From Candidatus Nitrosopolaris nunavutensis (GTDB lineage: Archaea; Thermoproteota; Nitrososphaeria; Nitrososphaerales; Nitrososphaeraceae), in the NCBI GenBank assembly GCA_002501855.1, contig DAOM01000267.1:1-7749 (forward strand): a DNA stretch of 7,749 bases, in the 5' to 3' direction. The notes beneath the pieces are model-generated. The model did not search any database, had not been told where the DNA came from, and saw nothing but the letters and a program-made list of their open reading frames with translations. The stretch's first letter is position 1. Each line of letters starts with the position of its first letter. Of the stretch, positions 1 to 6,141 are shown one piece after another. Made by a program: the position numbers and the translations under genes.

Positions 1-153
1 AGTTATGCAACACTGCAGATTTTATCTGAACGGGTCTCTTTAGGTTTTTGTATGTATGCATCGCGTGTCGAAAACCGTTACGACGCGCGCGATGAACATG
101 CTGCAGCAAAAAATAAGAAACTTAAACAAGGTCACATACTTACAAGAAGATGA
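1..153 (+). CDS. C-terminal tail of an unidentified protein (5' end outside window)
   Basis: Frame 1 is open from the first base to a TGA at 151-153, giving 50 residues that begin SYATLQILSERVSLGF and end GHILTRR. The other two plus-strand frames hit stops within about 45 bases. The composition (many Arg, Lys, Ala, Glu, few low-complexity runs) looks like a real hydrophilic C-terminus. I do not recognise the family. The stop lies only 3 nt before the TTG start of the ureohydrolase, and I see no convincing TATA box in this stretch, so the two genes are probably cotranscribed. The frame stays open across a locally GC-rich hairpin-like stretch (59-94). A 50-codon open frame can arise by chance, so this call is moderate. 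Confidence 0.55.
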   Translation, partial: SYATLQILSERVSLGFCMYASRVENRYDARDEHAAAKNKKLKQGHILTRR

Positions 154-156
154 ATA

Positions 157-1173
157 TTGAAAAGTTATCTCGACGTTCTCTCGACTCTGTTCATTCCTCC
201 AGAAAGAACGAGAGGAAGGTATAGCTTCGCAGATATACCTGTTAAAGTATCATTCGAAAAATCTAATGTCGTATTCTATGGTGCACCAATTGATATCACG
301 ACCAGTTTTGGAAAAGGGACGGTGAGGGGACCGGAAGCAATTAGATTAACGTCGGCACGCCAAATTGAAACTTTTCTGTTGGACGAGAAAGTGGATATCT
401 ATGATCGAGCGAGAATATTTGATATAGGAGATCTGAAAATCCCTGCATCAGTCAAGAACATGAGAAAAAGAAGTCCTAATAATCTTGCGTCCAATTTGTC
501 ATATCTAGGCAGCAAGATTCATAAAATAACTTCTCTAATTCATAATGCAAATAAAGTACCGGTGCTGATGGGTGGCGAACATACTCTGTCTTACTATACT
601 CTCAAGGCGCTTTCCGACGAAAAACCATTGGTAATTCACTTCGATGCCCACAGGGACATGAAACCTGAATATGAGGGAATAAAGATGTGCCATACCACTC
701 CTTTTTACCATATTATGAATGATGGATATATCCCAGGAAAGAATATAATTCAAATCGGAATAAGGCAGACTGATCGAGGAGAAAATGAAATAGCGAAAAA
801 AAATCAGGTGACGACGTTTGACGCGTGGGAAGTACATGAAAGAATTGATAACCTATTAAAGTATATTCGAAAAGCAACACGTAATGTAAATATCTACATA
901 TCTTTTGACATAGACGTTTACGATTCACCCTATGTACCATGTACAGGGACACCAGAACCATTCGGGCTGGATCCCTTTGAAGTTAGGAGAATTCTTAAGA
1001 ATATATGCTCAACCGCAAAGCTCATCGGGATCGATATCGTTGAAGTGGGATTGAGAAATGGTGATTATCGTGAAGGAACATTGGCGTCACAAACTTTGTT
1101 TCGTATACTCTCACGACTGCCTGACTTAAAGAAACATTCCGGTATGTTAAGGCATAGACAACAGGTCCGTTAG
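157..1173 (+). CDS. speB: Agmatinase-type ureohydrolase (arginase/agmatinase family)
   Basis: A 338-residue enzyme of the ureohydrolase fold, which hydrolyses a guanidino group to urea at a binuclear Mn (or Ni) centre in the cytoplasm. All six metal ligands of the family are visible: H142 in GGEHT, D163, H165 and D167 in FDAHRDM, and D251 and D253 in SFDIDVYD. Also present are CHTTPF near residue 178 (agmatinases usually have HGTPF here), TPEPFG near 265, and the guanidinium-contacting Glu of DIVEVG (E296). The arginase NxSxGN loop is absent, which favours agmatine or another guanidino compound over arginine. The start is TTG: an in-frame TGA lies two codons upstream and the next in-frame Met is residue 102, beyond conserved sequence. 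An ATG at 150 overlaps the upstream stop but is out of frame. The 18 or so C-terminal residues after the catalytic fold are basic. Agmatine to putrescine is the likely reaction, but guanidinobutyrase or guanidinase activity cannot be excluded. Confidence 0.85.
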   Translation: MKSYLDVLSTLFIPPERTRGRYSFADIPVKVSFEKSNVVFYGAPIDITTSFGKGTVRGPEAIRLTSARQIETFLLDEKVDIYDRARIFDIGDLKIPASVKNMRKRSPNNLASNLSYLGSKIHKITSLIHNANKVPVLMGGEHTLSYYTLKALSDEKPLVIHFDAHRDMKPEYEGIKMCHTTPFYHIMNDGYIPGKNIIQIGIRQTDRGENEIAKKNQVTTFDAWEVHERIDNLLKYIRKATRNVNIYISFDIDVYDSPYVPCTGTPEPFGLDPFEVRRILKNICSTAKLIGIDIVEVGLRNGDYREGTLASQTLFRILSRLPDLKKHSGMLRHRQQVR

Positions 1174-1200
1174 TTAGAGACGAAGCCTGAATTAAATCAA

Positions 1201-1233
1201 AAGAGTGGATATGATTATGAGAAAACTACTCTT
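1201..1233. repeat. Weak inverted repeat in the convergent spacer, possible terminator
   Basis: AAGAGTGG at 1201-1208 can pair with CTACTCTT at 1226-1233 (8 pairs including one G-U) around a 17-nt loop. It lies 28 nt after the ureohydrolase stop and 116 nt beyond the ThrRS stop, in the 175-nt spacer between these convergent genes. No strong T-tract follows on the plus strand. On the minus strand a T5 run (1255-1259) lies just before the hairpin in the direction of ThrRS transcription. I see no gene in this spacer, and a terminator role is a guess. Confidence 0.2.
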
Positions 1234-1348
1234 AAATTCATTGATGTTATTGTGAAAAATATTTTAGAACATCAAAGTGAACTCAGTTCTGTTGCAAGCC
1301 GGCTATTCCAGATGCATTATATTTGTGTAAGGTGCTTTGTACTGGTAA

Positions 1349-3268
1349 CTAAACCATAATTTGTGGTCGGTTAGAAAGATATGGTGGAAGATTTAGAGGA
1401 ATATACGGCTTTCCATTTGTCAAGGAATTTATTTCGTCTCCAAGTTGTGCCAACACTATCTTGCGCTGTTCCCCTTGATTTCGATCGCGAACGACAAACC
1501 ATCCAGTCTGCAGCTCTTTATCTCCTATTACTATGGTATAGTTAATCCATTCGGTTTCAGATTGTCTAATTTTATTTGCGACAGACTCATTTCGGTCATC
1601 TATATCTGTCCTGACCTTCCGTCTTGAAAGTTCTGTATAGATTTCTCTACACAGATCTAAATGCTGAGTGCTCACCGGAATGATACGCACTTGAGTGTGG
1701 GCAAGCCAAAGGGGTAGAGACGGCTTACCCCCATCTCTTGCAACTTTTGCGCAGTTCTCTAATAGTGCGAACATTACTCTCTCAACTGCGCCGCTGGGAG
1801 AGTTGTGTAATATAATGGGATTTTTCTTCTTGCCATTCTCGTCAACAAATTCGATTCCATAACGGCTACCATTCTCGACATCTATTTGGTCAGTAGAAAG
1901 AGCTGATGCTTTTCCAGTAGTATCGATATAATTGAACTCCCACTTTAGAATAAAATAAAAGGATCTATCCTTCCATATCTCCACTAACACTGGCCTCCCA
2001 TATCTGCTAACAATTTTATTTATGAATGTCTGGTTTCCATTATAGAAATCTTCAGTAAACCGTATTGCCATTTCGAGGTCGTTTGTCGTAGAAAGCCCCA
2101 GTGCATTGATCACGGTGGTAGATAGTTCAAATCGCCGAAGTAATTCCTCTTTTGCCTGCTCCATATTGCTGCATAGCGCGTGACAGTCAGGCATACTGAA
2201 AGCCCTAAGTCGCCGTAGACCTGAGAGCTCCCCACTCTTTTCCCTTCTAAAGCTGTAGCGAGTAAGCTCGTACAGCTTTAAGGGCAGATGTTTATATGAT
2301 AACTGAAAGTCTTTAGCCATCAAGAATTGGCCGAAGCATGCTGCGAATCTCAAGAAGAGTTGTTTATTGTTATCACTTGTGATCGTATACTGGCGAGCAG
2401 GAAAGCGATTGAAATAACTCTCCAGAGATGGATGTTTGGAATCATACATTATAGGCGTTTCAACCTCCATACCTCCATATTCCATTACCTGCTGAGTGAC
2501 ATATTGTTCAATTAACGATTTCATCAATTTACCCTTCGGATAGTAACGCAGATTCCCAACATCCGAAGCAGGCTCATAATCCGCAATTCCCATCCTTTTC
2601 ATTAATCTGACATGAGCTGGCTGCTCGACCGTTAACCTCTTCTTGGCCATTTCGTAGTTAGCTAAAGTATGCAGATTTTGGTCTCCGGCTTTGAATTTGT
2701 AGTCTTTGATAGGTGACAGCTTTCCGTCTGGTTCTAAGATGTACCAGATCGAAGATAATTTTTCTTCTTCTCTAAGTGCAGACGAAACCTTCGTTTCCCA
2801 AGAATTAATTATACGGTCGCTGTTACTGGCAACAACTGGAGCAATATTGGAGGCCTGTTTTGTTACTATTTTATAATTTTCCGCCAACGGATGTCCTTTA
2901 ACCTTGATTTCAAAAGCCTTGGTCCATCCGAAGGGTGCTCTATGAACGTCCACGAATCGCTCCTTCGCAAATTTCTCAATTGACAATATAACTTCCAGAG
3001 CACGTTCAGGCAAAGCGAGATCAGATGTTAGGTGCGCGTATGGATAAATCAGTAATCTTTTGCTCTTTACTGTGGCGAGATATCTTTCTATTTCATTAAC
3101 TGCAATCTTAGCCAGGTTTTCGTCATCTCCATTCTCGATTGCAACAAGACTAACGACGAGGTCTTCAAAACGAACTTTGCTACTCGAGACATTTTCTTCG
3201 GCTTCTCTGATCTCCTTGGCGATGGGTTGATACTCTACGAAATCAGAATGAAGCTGAAGTAAGCGCAT
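1349..3268 (-). CDS. thrS: Threonyl-tRNA synthetase, archaeal type with N-terminal editing domain
   Basis: A 639-residue class II synthetase that charges tRNA-Thr in the cytoplasm. Residues 1 to about 140 are the archaeal DTD-like editing domain, which removes mischarged serine: MRLLQLHSDF at the start, YPYAHL at 75-80, HRAPFGW at 109-115 and KGHPLAE at 124-130. The catalytic domain (about 235-515) has motif 2 at 334-345 (ELTRYSFRRE, R341), motif 3 at 492-497 (SGAVER), and the three zinc ligands that recognise threonine: C311, H363 and H488. Residues from about 520 form the anticodon-binding domain (VRIIPVS, DIDDRNES, VIGDKEL). Length and start match the family: the ATG puts the first residue at the usual beginning of the editing domain. 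The gene lies 50 nt after the small Cys/His gene on the same strand. A weak TATA-like CTTTATTTCC at 3298-3307 could give it its own promoter, so cotranscription is plausible but not certain. Confidence 0.97.
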   Translation of the reverse strand: MRLLQLHSDFVEYQPIAKEIREAEENVSSSKVRFEDLVVSLVAIENGDDENLAKIAVNEIERYLATVKSKRLLIYPYAHLTSDLALPERALEVILSIEKFAKERFVDVHRAPFGWTKAFEIKVKGHPLAENYKIVTKQASNIAPVVASNSDRIINSWETKVSSALREEEKLSSIWYILEPDGKLSPIKDYKFKAGDQNLHTLANYEMAKKRLTVEQPAHVRLMKRMGIADYEPASDVGNLRYYPKGKLMKSLIEQYVTQQVMEYGGMEVETPIMYDSKHPSLESYFNRFPARQYTITSDNNKQLFLRFAACFGQFLMAKDFQLSYKHLPLKLYELTRYSFRREKSGELSGLRRLRAFSMPDCHALCSNMEQAKEELLRRFELSTTVINALGLSTTNDLEMAIRFTEDFYNGNQTFINKIVSRYGRPVLVEIWKDRSFYFILKWEFNYIDTTGKASALSTDQIDVENGSRYGIEFVDENGKKKNPIILHNSPSGAVERVMFALLENCAKVARDGGKPSLPLWLAHTQVRIIPVSTQHLDLCREIYTELSRRKVRTDIDDRNESVANKIRQSETEWINYTIVIGDKELQTGWFVVRDRNQGEQRKIVLAQLGDEINSLTNGKPYIPLNLPPYLSNRPQIMV

Positions 3269-3318
3269 TTATTAGACGAAGACAGTATAGTCAGATAGGA
3301 AATAAAGGTTCTCTCTTT

Positions 3319-3525
3319 TTATTGCCATCGAGCCCTCTCGTTCTCTCGATCGCCTTTTGTAGCTTTTTTCCACTCTTTGTAATGCGTTTTACAAAGATAA
3401 ACACGTTTGTCCGAATTGACAACCAAATTTGATGCCATTCGTGCCTTGCTACCGCTCATTGATCGCTGGGCGGATTGCTCGCAACCTTGAACGCTACAAT
3501 TCACTCCTTTCTCCACCCTACCCAT
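3319..3525 (-). CDS. Small Cys/His (putative zinc-binding) conserved archaeal protein
   Basis: A 68-residue basic protein starting MGRVEKGVNC. It carries C10-x4-C15 and C45-x2-H48, a spacing that suggests one bound zinc, followed by a charged Lys/Arg/Glu-rich tail. It resembles a short hypothetical protein I recall from Thaumarchaeota, but no function is known to me; nucleic-acid or ribosome binding would fit the size and charge and is only a guess. The frame is open upstream to a potential start at 3642, but the ATG at 3525 is preferred: residues before it lack conserved features, and a TATA box sits about 28 bp upstream, implying a leaderless mRNA that begins at this codon. ThrRS follows on the same strand after 50 nt, suggesting a translation-related role or simple cotranscription. 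Confidence 0.75.
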   Translation of the reverse strand: MGRVEKGVNCSVQGCEQSAQRSMSGSKARMASNLVVNSDKRVYLCKTHYKEWKKATKGDRENERARWQ

Positions 3526-3549
3526 GTACGTCCGGAAGGGACGATGCAA

Positions 3550-3557
3550 ATATAAAA
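3550..3557 (-). promoter_or_regulatory. TATA box of the small Cys/His gene (leaderless)
   Basis: On the minus strand this reads TTTTATAT. Its centre is about 28 bp upstream of the ATG at 3525, the distance expected between an archaeal TATA box and the transcription start. The mRNA would begin at or next to the start codon, with no room for a ribosome binding site. This decides the start of the small protein and excludes the longer reading frame. Confidence 0.6.
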
Positions 3558-3957
3558 GGTAATCGACACCGAGCAAATCTTGAGATGGGGAATAAAAATC
3601 TCTGTATAGACTGAATAGCTGGGCAAATTTTAGCAGAAGCATGAGTTGCCTAGCAATATTCTTCAGTTCGCCGACTCAATTAATAATGACCTGACGTAAT
3701 TCCGTTTTTAACATTAACGGATATTAACAGATTGATTCAGTAAATAAGATATATCTTTGATCATAGAAATTAAACAATGTATGGACACCCAGCCGGTTCC
3801 ATGAGGTTAATAATTTGGTTTTAACCTTGTTCTCGCCAGCAGCTCAGATTTGGGGAATTAACAGCATCATTAGACATCACGGAATATATCCAAACAATAT
3901 TTTTCTCACAATTAGCTTTGGAGTTGCCTAGATTACAAAGGTTTTTGTGAAAGGATA
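3558..3957. other. Gene-free A+T-rich intergenic region
   Basis: About 400 bases without a supportable gene on either strand; no tRNA or known small RNA was recognised. It holds several TTAAC words (3708, 3714, 3724, 3821, 3858), ATTAACAG twice (3723, 3857), a short inverted repeat AGGTTAA-N10-TTAACCT at 3804-3827, and an 11-bp direct repeat near its two ends. A TATA-like AATATATC at 3883-3890 could drive the small plus-strand gene at 3958, with a leader of about 45 nt. Confidence 0.6.
3643..3931. repeat. 11-bp direct repeat bracketing the gene-free region
   Basis: GAGTTGCCTAG occurs at 3643-3653 and again at 3921-3931, 278 bp apart, bounding most of the gene-free region. CAATATT also follows the first copy (3654-3660) and recurs shortly before the second (3895-3901). 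I found no convincing terminal inverted repeats just inside, so an insertion-derived target duplication is possible but unproven. Chance is a real alternative for an 11-bp word. Confidence 0.35.
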
Positions 3958-4215
3958 ATGAGACATACAGAGAAAAGTAAGAAAAAAAATAGAAGGTGGG
4001 ATGCGATCTTAGTAAGTATTGGAATGACGATAGGTTTCTGTATTATTGTCATGAAAATTACAGGTTATTGGCCATGCCATTTGATAAATGTCATGCATAT
4101 CCAACAGGTGTCTTGTGATAAGTCTATCCCTGAAAACGTGTCTTCGATAACAAATTGGCTCCAACATGTATTCTCTCCTCCTCGCTTCTCAATACAAATT
4201 CTTCAAAGTACCTAA
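3958..4215 (+). CDS. Possible small single-pass membrane protein
   Basis: An 85-residue frame starting with ATG. The first 14 residues are strongly basic (MRHTEKSKKKNRRW), followed by one hydrophobic segment at about 16-38 (AILVSIGMTIGFCIIV and onward), a positive-inside single-pass membrane topology with a polar C-terminal half. AAGG at 3951-3954 is only 3 nt before the ATG, a poor ribosome-binding spacing. The 3' 92 bases overlap the end of the ATP-grasp gene on the opposite strand, which weakens the case: the overlapped part could be open by chance. The lysine run is encoded by an A8 tract that could instead be a minus-strand terminator. I do not recognise a family. Confidence 0.35.
   Translation: MRHTEKSKKKNRRWDAILVSIGMTIGFCIIVMKITGYWPCHLINVMHIQQVSCDKSIPENVSSITNWLQHVFSPPRFSIQILQST
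3982..3989 (-). terminator. T8 tract, possible terminator of the ATP-grasp gene
   Basis: Eight A on the plus strand read as T8 on the transcript strand of the ATP-grasp gene, 134 nt after its stop. Archaeal termination often needs only a T-tract. The tract also lies inside the possible small membrane protein gene, so its purpose is ambiguous. Confidence 0.25.
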
Positions 4216-5116
4216 TGATGGTGATCTCGGAAATTGTTGGTACCGAAATCTGCCTTCCTTCGATCATATCTAGTAACAGTGCAGGAAAGTTAGCTCCAGC
4301 CAAGCTAGTAAATATGGTCCCACCTCCCATTCTTGGATTTACTTCAATCAGTTTAAGTCTGCCCTCTGCAGACTCTTTCATTTGCATACAACAGGGACCC
4401 CTAATTCCAATGTATTCTGCAATTTTCATACAATCGATTTCCAAGGCTGGATCTCGCAGTACTCTACCTTTTGTAGAAATACCTGCCTTTGTTTGCATTC
4501 GGATCCTAGGTACGGCGATTAACGGTTTCCCGTTTAGATCAGAAAGTACATCTACAGTATATTCGGTTCCTGGTAGATATTCTTGAAATACGAGATCGTC
4601 GCGTTTAGATATTATGTATCTAAGATCGGATTCATCATCGATTTTGACTATGCCACGGCTTCCCTTCCCGAACCGAGGTTTGGCAAGTACTGGAAATATG
4701 TCTATCTTGTTTGGTTCCTCCGTAGTAAATGGAAGAATAAATTTATTAGAAAGAGTTTGAAACGTTAACATCTTGTCACGACAAATTTCTAACTTATCTC
4801 TGTCGCTTACAATCGCTTCAGCCCCCATCTCCGCAAGTTGTTTTCGGTTTTCGCTATAGGGGTAAATATCGAAACCTGAAGATGGCATCAGAACCTCAAC
4901 TTGATACATCTTTACAATATGAAACAATCTATCCACGAAAGAGTGGTCGTCAGCCTCGGGAATTACTTCATTTACGTCGGCCATGAAAAAACCTGCTGAC
5001 AACGAGCTGGAGTCAGTAGCAAGAATCTTCCCTCCGAAGCCGGCCATCTTCAAAGACTTGATAGTGTTTATTCCGGCAGGGCCGGCAGCACCCGGGACTA
5101 GAACTGTCGACGTCAT
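4124..5116 (-). CDS. ATP-grasp ligase, CarB/PylC-like
   Basis: A 330-residue protein of the ATP-grasp superfamily, which joins a carboxylate to an amine or similar nucleophile through an acyl-phosphate. Counting from the ATG at 5116: residues 1-105 form the pre-ATP-grasp Rossmann-like domain (VLVPGAAGPAGINT near 5-18, then ATDSSS and MPSSGFDIYP). The nucleotide-binding lysine is in AKPRFGKGSRG (about 145-155), the adenine-contacting strand is QEYLPGTEYTVDV (about 178-190), and the metal-binding Glu/Asn are in IEVNPRMGGGT (about 257-267). The architecture resembles one half of the carbamoyl-phosphate synthase large chain and stand-alone PylC-like ligases; the substrate cannot be read from the sequence. 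The frame extends four codons further to a TTG at 5128, but the ATG is preferred because the Rossmann strand begins immediately after it. It diverges from the PHP gene across 129 bp and overlaps the possible small membrane gene at its 3' end. Confidence 0.88.
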   Translation of the reverse strand: MTSTVLVPGAAGPAGINTIKSLKMAGFGGKILATDSSSLSAGFFMADVNEVIPEADDHSFVDRLFHIVKMYQVEVLMPSSGFDIYPYSENRKQLAEMGAEAIVSDRDKLEICRDKMLTFQTLSNKFILPFTTEEPNKIDIFPVLAKPRFGKGSRGIVKIDDESDLRYIISKRDDLVFQEYLPGTEYTVDVLSDLNGKPLIAVPRIRMQTKAGISTKGRVLRDPALEIDCMKIAEYIGIRGPCCMQMKESAEGRLKLIEVNPRMGGGTIFTSLAGANFPALLLDMIEGRQISVPTISEITIIRYFEEFVLRSEEERIHVGANLLSKTRFQG

Positions 5117-5159
5117 GAACCTATGCAAATGGCATTACCAATTAGTACAGTCGTATAAG

Positions 5160-5167
5160 GTATATAA
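5160..5167 (-). promoter_or_regulatory. TATA box of the ATP-grasp gene
   Basis: On the minus strand this reads TTATATAC. It would place transcription start near 5137, leaving a leader of about 20 nt before the ATG at 5116. A second TATA-like CCTTATACG lies at 5152-5160 and would give a start nearer 5129. Which is used cannot be settled by eye. Confidence 0.45.
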
Positions 5168-5179
5168 CTTATAAGTATT

Positions 5180-5200
5180 TACGCAAAAGTCTGTTGCGTA
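5180..5200. promoter_or_regulatory. Candidate operator: perfect inverted repeat between divergent promoters
   Basis: TACGCAA (5180-5186), a 7-nt spacer, then TTGCGTA (5194-5200): perfect 7-bp arms with centres 14 bp apart. The midpoint (5190) is within 2 bp of the midpoint between the ATP-grasp TATA box and the PHP TATA box. The symmetry and position suit a dimeric helix-turn-helix regulator controlling both genes. No regulator gene is in the window. Confidence 0.5.
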
Positions 5201-5216
5201 TTATCTGGTTAAAATT

Positions 5217-5224
5217 TTTTATAA
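5217..5224 (+). promoter_or_regulatory. TATA box of the PHP gene (leaderless)
   Basis: TTTTATAA, centred about 26 bp upstream of the ATG at 5246, so transcription should begin at the start codon. The bases just before the ATG (AGTATACT, 5238-5245, an 8-bp palindrome) contain no Shine-Dalgarno sequence, consistent with a leaderless mRNA. Confidence 0.6.
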
Positions 5225-5245
5225 CAAAGATCAGTATAGTATACT

Positions 5246-5878
5246 ATGAACCTACTAGAAGATTACCATGTTCACTGCAATTATAATGACCATTCAGCAC
5301 ATGATCTTACGATCCCAAACGTAACAAGGCAAGCAGAGGAGTTGAACCTACAAACGATTGCATTTACCGAACACATCAGAAAGACCTCAGATTGGCTCCC
5401 CGAATATCTGCGGGAGATAGAATCGTCCAGTAAGGATAGTTCAGTAAAAATAATCCCGGGGTTCGAGGCGAAAATCTTAGTGGATGGTTCTATTGATTGT
5501 CCAGAAGGGTACAGTAAAAATTATTTTTTAATAGCAAGTTTTCATACTCTCTATCATGACAAGAGTGTATGGCTAAATGCATTAACAAATGCTATCGAAA
5601 ATCCTAGCGTCGATGTTATCGGGCACATTGCTCCAGAAACTACGTTTAGAATGGAACAATATGAAGTTGAAGACTTGGGTTCCTTAATAGTTAAAAACAA
5701 AAAAATAATTGAGATTAACGCTAAATATCGCAGGCCTCCACCTGAGTGGATTGTTCCATTCATGGAAAAGGGAGTAAAATTCCATCTGGGTAGCGATGCG
5801 CATCGTCTGGAGGATATAGGGCAATTCACAAAAATTTCGGATTTGATCTCGCTGGTCATTAATCAGGATTCACATTAG
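5246..5878 (+). CDS. PHP-domain metallohydrolase (phosphoesterase family)
   Basis: A 210-residue single-domain protein of the PHP (polymerase and histidinol phosphatase) superfamily, which uses a cluster of two or three metals to hydrolyse phosphoesters or related bonds. The metal-binding set is visible in order: H8 and H10 (DYHVH), D15, H43 (FTEH), E74 (GFEAK), H100 (SFH), H127 (GHIAP), and D184 and H186 (GSDAH). Length is slightly short of typical HisK-type histidinol phosphatases (about 250-270), so it is a compact member. No histidine-biosynthesis genes are near, and the divergent ATP-grasp gene with a shared candidate operator suggests a joint pathway. A histidinol-phosphate, nucleotide or sugar-phosphate substrate is equally possible from sequence alone. 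The ATG is supported by the TATA spacing and by DYHVH falling at the usual extreme N-terminus. Confidence 0.88.
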   Translation: MNLLEDYHVHCNYNDHSAHDLTIPNVTRQAEELNLQTIAFTEHIRKTSDWLPEYLREIESSSKDSSVKIIPGFEAKILVDGSIDCPEGYSKNYFLIASFHTLYHDKSVWLNALTNAIENPSVDVIGHIAPETTFRMEQYEVEDLGSLIVKNKKIIEINAKYRRPPPEWIVPFMEKGVKFHLGSDAHRLEDIGQFTKISDLISLVINQDSH

Positions 5879-5898
5879 TCAGCTTAGTAGTCTTCGAA

Positions 5899-5945
5899 AA
5901 AATAATACTAATCAAAAAATAAGCAATAATAAAATAATACTAATC
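5899..5945. repeat. 15-bp direct repeat with 32-bp period
   Basis: AAAATAATACTAATC occurs at 5899-5913 and exactly again at 5931-5945. The 32-bp offset is close to three helical turns, so both copies would face the same side of DNA. It lies just after the PHP stop in a very A+T-rich spacer (5879-6109) that holds no supportable gene. A regulator- or chromatin-protein-binding role is speculation; slippage in A+T-rich DNA would also explain it. Confidence 0.5.
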
Positions 5946-5985
5946 CAATGATTTTGCTACGACTTCATACTACGAATATTCTATC

Positions 5986-5991
5986 TTTTTT
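5986..5991 (+). terminator. T6 tract, possible terminator after the PHP gene
   Basis: CTTTTTTATATTTG at 5985-5998 is the first pronounced T-tract downstream of the PHP stop (about 110 nt) and could end that transcript. The same bases also look like a TATA box (TTTATATT), but no gene starts at the matching distance. Confidence 0.3.
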
Positions 5992-6052
5992 ATATTTGAC
6001 ATTTTGATAAAAAGGTATTCCTGCGAAAAGCTTGTAATTACTTATTACACTG

Positions 6053-6076
6053 TTTAACACAGAAACCATGGTTAAA
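6053..6076. repeat. Inverted repeat upstream of the BshC-like gene
   Basis: TTTAAC (6053-6058), a 12-nt spacer, then GTTAAA (6071-6076), with the 10-bp palindrome AACCATGGTT (6064-6073) overlapping its right arm. It ends 33 bp upstream of the TATA box, a position where an activator or repressor could bind. The short A+T-rich arms make chance likely. Confidence 0.25.
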
Positions 6077-6109
6077 AAGGTGATCAGGCATTCGAGATCC
6101 GAATGGTAA

Positions 6110-6117
6110 TTTATATA
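6110..6117 (+). promoter_or_regulatory. TATA box of the BshC-like gene
   Basis: TTTATATA, a perfect archaeal TATA consensus. Transcription should start about 27 bp from its centre, near 6140. That excludes the upstream TTG (6122) and ATG (6134) as start codons and leaves a leader of about 12 nt before the ATG at 6152. Confidence 0.7.
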
Positions 6118-6141
6118 GACGTTGGGATTGTGTATGTTAGT

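Noticed and set aside
535..961. Minus-strand open frames of 100 and 82 codons
   Set aside because: Both are antisense to the ureohydrolase metal-binding core and have no features of their own.
1214..1258. 14-residue peptide frame MIMRKLLLNSLMLL in the convergent spacer
   Set aside because: Very short, without promoter or ribosome binding site; it lies in and beyond the weak hairpin.
3526..3642. 39-residue N-terminal extension of the small Cys/His protein
   Set aside because: It spans the TATA box and predicted transcript start and shows no conserved feature.
3791..3803. tRNA T-arm-like CCGGTTCCATG
   Set aside because: No acceptor stem, anticodon arm or D-arm could be built around it.
4155..4586. 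143-codon open frame on the plus strand
   Set aside because: It is antisense to the conserved ATP-grasp core, and its residues show no recognisable domain.
6078..6085. AGGTGATC, a perfect Shine-Dalgarno-like word
   Set aside because: No start codon lies 4-10 nt downstream; the nearest ATG is 17 nt away and leads only to the short frame above.
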